DNA from: Phytopseudomonas punonensis
Lineage (GTDB): Bacteria > Pseudomonadota > Gammaproteobacteria > Pseudomonadales > Pseudomonadaceae
Direction of reading: 5' to 3'
DNA length: 64,000 nt
Assembly: GCF_900142655.1 (NCBI RefSeq)
Contig: NZ_FRBQ01000002.1
Coordinates: 380,918 to 444,917 of the forward strand
The position numbers and the translations under genes were made by a program. Below, piece by piece: positions 59,425 to 64,000 of this stretch. Within the stretch, counting starts at the first letter, position 1. Each line of letters opens with the position of its first letter. The notes beneath the pieces are model-generated. The model ran no database searches. It saw nothing but the letters and a program-made list of their open reading frames with translations, and was not told the DNA's origin.

Positions 59425-60318
59425 TTAAGTCGAGCGCAGGCGCTCGGCAGCGACATCGCTGAACAGGTTCACGGCATCCTGAAGGTTGCCCAGGTACTGC
59501 GGATGCAGCAGCCAGAGGTCGATCATCGGTTTGAAGTCGCCAACGCTGATCACGTCCAGTTGCTCGCGATGGCCGCTGCGCTCGAGCAAGGGCGCCGGCA
59601 CCAGGCCCAGCCCCATGCCGCTGGCGACTAAGCCCAGCTGCAATTCGGTGCCAAAGGTTTCCAGGTTGATTTGTAGCGACAGGCCTTGTTCGGACAGTGC
59701 GCGTTGCAGGCCGGCGCGGAAGCCGCAACCATCCGGGTTGAGCACCCAGCCCTGCGCGTAGCAGTCCTTGAGCTTGCAGCTGCGCTTGCGCATCGCGCCC
59801 TTCGCGGCCACCACCAGTAGCGGCATGCGGCCGATGGAGCGGCTGGCGATGCCTTCGGGAAAAATCTTGCCGGCAGGGAAGAGCACCGCGGCCGCATCCA
59901 GCTCACCATTTTCCATGCGCGTGATCAGGCTACTGCCCCAGCCATTGATGACCTGGGTCTTCAGCTCCGGGAAGGTCTCGCGAATCTGCTGCAAGGCATC
60001 GAGCAGCACCACATCACTGATGGTTTGGGGCACACCCAGGCGCAGCGAGCCGCTGGGCGAACCATCGCTGGCGACCAGCTCACGCAGTGAGTCGATTTCG
60101 CGCAGGATCGCCTTGCACTGTTCGTAGACGCGCAGGCCCATGGGCGTCGGCTTGAGCGGCTTGGTGTTGCGGTCGAGCAGGTTGGCGCCCAGGTCTTCCT
60201 CGAAGTTCTGTACGCGCCGGGTGATGGCTGGCTGGGTCAGTTGCAGCGCATCGGCCGCCAGCTTGGTCGATTGACAGCGGATTACCGCAACGAATGCATC
60301 CATGTCATCGATCTTCAT
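59425..60318 (-). CDS. LysR-family transcriptional regulator
   Basis: A 297-residue LysR-type regulator: N-terminal winged helix-turn-helix (MKIDDMDAFVAVIRCQSTKLAADALQLTQPAITRRVQNFEEDLG, residues 1-45) and a C-terminal inducer-binding domain (from about 90). A GTG 12 bases further upstream (60330) is a possible alternative start, but the ATG has the better context. It is transcribed toward, and separated by 276 bp from, the operon beginning at 59148, with motif copy 2 between them. It is the only regulator in the cluster and the prime candidate for its control, possibly with CysB. Confidence 0.9.
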   Translation of the reverse strand: MKIDDMDAFVAVIRCQSTKLAADALQLTQPAITRRVQNFEEDLGANLLDRNTKPLKPTPMGLRVYEQCKAILREIDSLRELVASDGSPSGSLRLGVPQTISDVVLLDALQQIRETFPELKTQVINGWGSSLITRMENGELDAAAVLFPAGKIFPEGIASRSIGRMPLLVVAAKGAMRKRSCKLKDCYAQGWVLNPDGCGFRAGLQRALSEQGLSLQINLETFGTELQLGLVASGMGLGLVPAPLLERSGHREQLDVISVGDFKPMIDLWLLHPQYLGNLQDAVNLFSDVAAERLRST

Positions 60319-60754
60319 CTTTGCGCTCACATATTAAGAGTTGGAAAAAATACGCTTATAGAATAACTCGCTGGATCGAACCAGAGCACGGATCGATTTG
60401 GGAATGTGACCGACAAGGCTGGGGCGTTATGGCGAAGCACTGAGTCTCCAACCAGCTTTTGCGTAGTGGCCGGGAAAGGAGCGGATAGGGTGGCGGTGCG
60501 GGGCCTCTACCGCGGCCATTGGATAACGTGATGGGCGAGAGCAATAGGGCTTGGCGAGAGTCCCTCTGGTGCAGCTTTCATGAAGCGGCAACCACAAGGC
60601 AGAAGCGGCCACTCAGCGATTCATTGTGGGAACGGGCCATGCCCGTGATTTTTCGCGGGCATGGCCCGCTCCCACAGGTAATGCTCCTACGGCCGCTTGC
60701 GCCACTTAGCTGCCAAAGTCGACGAACCTGGGCTGAAAGATTATGAACAGGTTC
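60319..60754. other. LysR-rhodanese spacer, no gene seen
   Basis: About 430 bp. It holds the REP palindrome at 60625-60676. I found no supported reading frame and no clear terminator for the rhodanese gene whose 3' end it follows. Confidence 0.5.
60625..60676. repeat. REP/BIME palindrome, copy 2
   Basis: TGTGGGAACGGGCCATGCCC ... GGGCATGGCCCGCTCCCACA. It is the reverse complement of the copy at 24987-25034 apart from a 2-base longer loop. Confidence 0.85.
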
Positions 60755-62338
60755 TCATATCACCTGAAAGTGATGGGTTCCATCGCGGCCCAGTTGCTCG
60801 ACCAGGCCGAACTCCCAATCCAGGTAGCCCTGCATGGCTTCGTGCGGGTTATCGGTGCCCTCGTAAGGGCGGCGATAGCGGTCGCTACGGGGTACTGCCA
60901 GGTGCTGATCGCCACTCTCCGTCGGCAGGCCGGCAGCGACCCAAGCCGCCGTGCCTCCTTCGAGCAGCGCCACTGGCTTGCCGGTCAGCTCCTCCAGTTC
61001 GCTGACCACGAAGCGGGCCAGCAGGCTACTGCCACAGGTAAGCACGTAGCGCTCTGCCACCGGTAGTTTTTCAAGCGCTTGTGGTAGCTGCGACCGTAAT
61101 GCCCACCAGGCGCCGGGAATATGCCGGGCGACATGGTTGGCGCTGGCAGTGAAGTCCAGTACCAGGGTGTCACCTTCGGCCAGCCGGGCGGCCAGCGTCT
61201 GCGCATCGATAGCGGCAGGTTGCGGCAGGGCCGGCAATGGTGGCTGCCAGGCGCCGCGCGCGGTGAAGTCGCTGTCCTGCAGGCCATCGAGCACGTGTAC
61301 TTCCCAGCCCAGCTGCGCCAACCAGGAGGCGCTCATGTTGGCGCGCACGCCATCATCGTCGGCGAGCACCACGCGGGCGCCGCGCACGCTGGCGAAGTGG
61401 TCGGTTTCCTGCACCAGCTGGCCGCCTGGCGTAGAGCGCGCGCCCGGTAGATGGCCGGCCTCGTATTCCTCGGGGGTGCGGACGTCAAATAGGTAGGTGG
61501 TGCGAGTGTTCTCGGCCTGCCAACGTGTCAGGTCCTGCAGACTGGCGCGGCCGACTCCAGCCTTGTCTGCCACGGCGCGTGCCGACTGCGCGGCTTGTTG
61601 GTGATTGTGCTCGCTCACCTCGCCAAAGCGCCGCGCCTGGCCGTGCTCCAGCTGCTGGCCGGCCAGGGTCCAGCCGATGGTGCCATTGCGTAGCGCCGCC
61701 ACCGGGTTGGGCAGGCCGGCGTTGACCAGCGACTGGGTGCCGATGATGCTGCGAGTTCGGCCGGCGCAGTTCACCACGATACGGGTAGCCGGATCGGGCG
61801 CCAGTTCGCGGGCGCGCAGCACCAGCTCGGCGCCCGGCACGCTGATGCCGGTAGGAATGCTCATGGTCTGGTATTCATCGAAGCGGCGGGCGTCGAGCAC
61901 CACCACGTCGGCCTTGGCATCGAGCAGGGTTTTGACTTCTTCGGCAGCCAGCGACGGCGTGTGGCGCACGCTCTCGACCAGCTCACCAAACGCCTTGCTC
62001 GGCACGTTGACGTCGCGAAACAGCTCGCCGCCGGCATCACGCCAGCCCGCCAGGCCGCCGTCGAGCAGCGCCACCTGGCTGTAACCCAAGGCGACCAGGC
62101 GTTTGAGCGCTTCCCGCGCCAGGCCCTCGCCGTCGTCATACAGGGTTACAGCGGTATCGCGCCGCGGGATGCGCGCGTAGACCTCCAGTTCCAGCTTGGA
62201 TAACGGAATATTGGCCGCGAACAACGGATGCGCTTCGGCGAACGGCGCCTCTTCGCGGACATCGATCAGCGCCACTTCCTGCTTGTCGAGCAGGGCCTGG
62301 CGGATGGCGTGGAAGGAGCGGGTGGCGATCTGGCTCAT
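60755..62338 (-). CDS. Four-domain rhodanese sulfurtransferase
   Basis: A 527-residue protein made of four rhodanese-like domains (about 1-115, 125-235, 265-365, 375-475) and a 50-residue tail. Catalytic cysteines occur only in domains 2 (Cys191, NCAGRTRS) and 4 (Cys435, TCGSSLLA); the equivalent loops of domains 1 (YDDGEGLA) and 3 (ADDDGVRA) have Asp instead. Thus it is an active/inactive tandem repeated twice. It would transfer sulfane sulfur. It overlaps the thiol dioxygenase gene by 4 bases and is expressed with it. Start 62338 gives the conserved MSQIATRSF. Confidence 0.9.
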   Translation of the reverse strand: MSQIATRSFHAIRQALLDKQEVALIDVREEAPFAEAHPLFAANIPLSKLELEVYARIPRRDTAVTLYDDGEGLAREALKRLVALGYSQVALLDGGLAGWRDAGGELFRDVNVPSKAFGELVESVRHTPSLAAEEVKTLLDAKADVVVLDARRFDEYQTMSIPTGISVPGAELVLRARELAPDPATRIVVNCAGRTRSIIGTQSLVNAGLPNPVAALRNGTIGWTLAGQQLEHGQARRFGEVSEHNHQQAAQSARAVADKAGVGRASLQDLTRWQAENTRTTYLFDVRTPEEYEAGHLPGARSTPGGQLVQETDHFASVRGARVVLADDDGVRANMSASWLAQLGWEVHVLDGLQDSDFTARGAWQPPLPALPQPAAIDAQTLAARLAEGDTLVLDFTASANHVARHIPGAWWALRSQLPQALEKLPVAERYVLTCGSSLLARFVVSELEELTGKPVALLEGGTAAWVAAGLPTESGDQHLAVPRSDRYRRPYEGTDNPHEAMQGYLDWEFGLVEQLGRDGTHHFQVI

Positions 62339-62937
62339 GCAGGGTTCTCTTTGGACAGGTCCCAGAGGTTGGGAAGAAGGCTGTTGGAATAGCCGGAAAT
62401 GAATGGCTTCTCGCTGCCGTCGTCGAGGTAGACGGCACGCCTTACCGCGCCGATGTTGGCGCCATAGACGTGGATGCTGATCGAGGTGCGATCGTCGAAG
62501 GCGTTGCTGACCCGATGGATATCGCCGATGCGTGGCGACACGGCTTCTACCTGGCCAGGTTGCAGGCGCACCGCCGGCCCTTCGGGGCGCAGCCCGGCGG
62601 CATCGCGGACAAACCCCTGGGACAGCTCCGCGCCACGCAGCATGCCGATCAGGCCCCAGACGCGGTGATCGTGCACCGGCGTGCTTTGGCCAGGCCCCCA
62701 CACGAAGCTGACGATGGAAAAGCGATGGCGCGAATCGGCGTGCAGCAGAAATTGCTGATAGCGCTGCGGGTCGGGCTGGGCGAAGGCGGGCGGTAGCCAG
62801 TCGTCGTGGCGAACCAATTGATGCAGCAGCTCGGCGCCGCGCTCAAGCACCAGGCTTTCGTCGGGCGAGCTGTCGAGCAATTGCGCCAGTTCATTGATGA
62901 ACTGACGCAGGCGTTGCAGATTGGGTTGGGCGCTCAT
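62335..62937 (-). CDS. Cysteine dioxygenase-family thiol dioxygenase
   Basis: A 200-residue cupin with the 3-His iron site His89, His91 (VHDHRVW) and His141 (GDIHRV), at the spacing reported for P. aeruginosa 3-mercaptopropionate dioxygenase (His89/His91/His142). It would oxidise a thiol to a sulfinate with O2. Pairing with rhodanese and LLM monooxygenase suggests thiol detoxification or use. Start 62937 (MSAQPNLQRLRQF); motif copy 3 lies 76 bp upstream. Substrate (cysteine, 3-mercaptopropionate or other) not resolved. Confidence 0.9.
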   Translation of the reverse strand: MSAQPNLQRLRQFINELAQLLDSSPDESLVLERGAELLHQLVRHDDWLPPAFAQPDPQRYQQFLLHADSRHRFSIVSFVWGPGQSTPVHDHRVWGLIGMLRGAELSQGFVRDAAGLRPEGPAVRLQPGQVEAVSPRIGDIHRVSNAFDDRTSISIHVYGANIGAVRRAVYLDDGSEKPFISGYSNSLLPNLWDLSKENPA

Positions 62938-63012
62938 GCAGATATCCGGTGGTTTGCTTAAGGCCCTGCTGGGCATCGAGCGCTCACGGTAGCAAACCGT
63001 TTATGCTCATAA

Positions 63013-63041
63013 AAATTCAATTTATGCATAAGCTAATATGC
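63013..63041 (-). promoter_or_regulatory. Sulfur-cluster motif, copy 3
   Basis: Minus-strand GCATATTAGCTTATGCATAA followed by ATTGAATTT. It matches copy 4 at 26 of 29 positions and shares TTAGCTTA plus the spaced AAA..GA.TTT with copies 1 and 2. It contains the palindrome TTATGCATAA. It points at the 62937 gene, 76 bp away. Confidence 0.75.
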
Positions 63042-63172
63042 GAATTAAGAATTTACTGGGCGGGCTCGTAAGGCTTGCTGGCTGCTTCAGCGGCTGGCTA
63101 GCGCTCGCCAGATACTTTCGCTGAGCAAACCTGCAAGCCAGGAGGCGATGAAAAATACCGACTGCTGTTTAT

Positions 63173-63201
63173 GCATATTAGGTTATGCCTAAAATGAATT
63201 T
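63173..63201 (+). promoter_or_regulatory. Sulfur-cluster motif, copy 4
   Basis: Plus-strand GCATATTAGGTTATGCCTAA followed by AATGAATTT. It is in divergent orientation to copy 3, 131 bp away, and points at the 63316 gene, 115 bp downstream. Confidence 0.75.
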
Positions 63202-63315
63202 CCTAACTGAATGCCGCTTGCGTAGCGTTATAAGTATTCGTTAGGCACTGACGCGCTTTTATAAAGAAAATGCTCTGTCGTGCTGGCGCTTGCCCATCTC
63301 AATCAGGAGCGCGAC

Positions 63316-64000
63316 ATGAGCGTGGAAATCATCGGCATGATTACCGCCACTCCCAGTTCGGAAGTGGACCAACCTCTGGGCGACGCGGTGGATGCCGACT
63401 TCGTCCGGCGTTTCGCCCAGGCCCATGAGCGCGCGGGCTTCGACCGCGCCTTGGTCGGCTACTTCTCCAATGGTGCTGAAGGTGCGGTAGTCAGCTCGTT
63501 CATCGCCGCTGCCACCGAGAGACTGGGTATCCTGCTGGCCTACCGGCCTGGGGTGATCGCACCGCCGCTCGCGGCCCGCCAGTTGGCGACTCTGGATCAG
63601 TTCAGCAACGGGCGCCTGGCACTCAACGTGATCAGCGGTGGCAGCGATGCCGATCAGCAGCGCGACGGCGACTGGCTCAACCATGACCAGCGTTATGCCC
63701 GCACCGACGAATACCTCGATGCCCTTAAGGCGATCTGGACTGCTCGGGGGCCGGTTGATCACCACGGGCATTACTACCGCTTCAAGGGGGCGCTGCCCAG
63801 CGTGCGCACACTGCAGAAGCCGCACATCCCCATCTATTTCAGTGGCTCCTCACCTGCCGCCATCCAGGTAGCGGCGCGGCACGCCGACACCTACATGCTG
63901 TGGGGTGAGCCGCTCGCGGATTTCGCCGAGCACGTGCAGCAGGTGCGCGCTGCGGCCCAGCGTCAAGGGCGTAGCCCACGGGTGTCGGTGTCCTTCCGGC
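63316..64000 (+). CDS. SsuD-like FMN-dependent monooxygenase (3' end cut by window edge)
   Basis: An LLM-class flavoprotein whose first 228 residues are visible; the frame is open to the window end (about 130-150 residues missing). Seen: MSVEIIGMITATPSSEVDQP, AARQLATLDQFSNGRLALNVISGGSDADQQRDGDW, HIPIYFSGSSPAAIQVAARHADTYMLWGEP. It is a paralogue of the 43831 gene. ATG at 63316 follows CAGGAG. It diverges from the thiol dioxygenase-rhodanese operon and has its own motif copy. Confidence 0.9.
   Translation, partial: MSVEIIGMITATPSSEVDQPLGDAVDADFVRRFAQAHERAGFDRALVGYFSNGAEGAVVSSFIAAATERLGILLAYRPGVIAPPLAARQLATLDQFSNGRLALNVISGGSDADQQRDGDWLNHDQRYARTDEYLDALKAIWTARGPVDHHGHYYRFKGALPSVRTLQKPHIPIYFSGSSPAAIQVAARHADTYMLWGEPLADFAEHVQQVRAAAQRQGRSPRVSVSFR

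Overview
The window is a contiguous piece of a Pseudomonas chromosome. The evidence is the gene order fadA-(DUF1653)-topA-sulA-lexA-psrA-nagZ-mfd-gap-nqrABCDEF-apbE-nqrM-sthA-glycerophosphodiesterase-PilZ-lolCDE-comEC-exbBD-lpxK-kdsB-murB-rne-rluC-sppA, which I recognise from the P. aeruginosa PA3013 to PA2973 interval, together with near-identical PsrA, FadA and GAPDH-like sequences. The Na+-NQR operon points to the aeruginosa/mendocina/stutzeri side of the genus rather than the putida/fluorescens side; I cannot name the species.

Region 1 (1-43.8 kb) is conserved backbone. It holds the end of fatty-acid beta-oxidation (fadA) and its regulator psrA with a visible operator; topoisomerase I; the SOS pair lexA-sulA with two LexA boxes over one promoter; cell-wall recycling (nagZ); transcription-coupled repair (mfd); an N-terminally extended GAPDH; the sodium-pumping NADH dehydrogenase with its maturation factors ApbE and NqrM; the soluble transhydrogenase; the lipoprotein-sorting ABC transporter LolCDE; comEC; and a tightly overlapping exbB-exbD-lpxK-trm112-kdsB-ptp-murB operon for the envelope. 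RNase E and rluC diverge from a 740-bp spacer, followed by a HAD phosphatase and sppA.

Region 2 (43.8-64 kb) is an accessory organosulfur-scavenging cluster that begins right after the sppA terminator, where P. aeruginosa would continue with maf/rpmF. It encodes four FMN-dependent (luciferase-like) monooxygenases in two paralogous pairs, a DszC/SfnB-like flavoprotein, a taurine/sulfonate-type binding protein, an SsuBC-type transporter half, a complete dipeptide-type ABC importer, a class II aldolase-like protein, a D-2-hydroxyacid dehydrogenase, a LysR regulator, a four-domain rhodanese and a thiol dioxygenase. The apparent logic is import of organosulfur compounds, oxidative C-S cleavage, processing of the released carbon skeleton and handling of thiol/sulfane sulfur.

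The most notable signal is a shared AT-rich DNA motif (core TTAGsTTA...AAA..GA.TTT) found in four copies in three intergenic regions of the cluster, each pointing at the start of a sulfur transcription unit. It looks like the operator of a common sulfur-starvation regulon. Two small unannotated ORFs also sit in key positions of these operons. I saw no tRNA, rRNA, CRISPR, insertion sequence or prophage.
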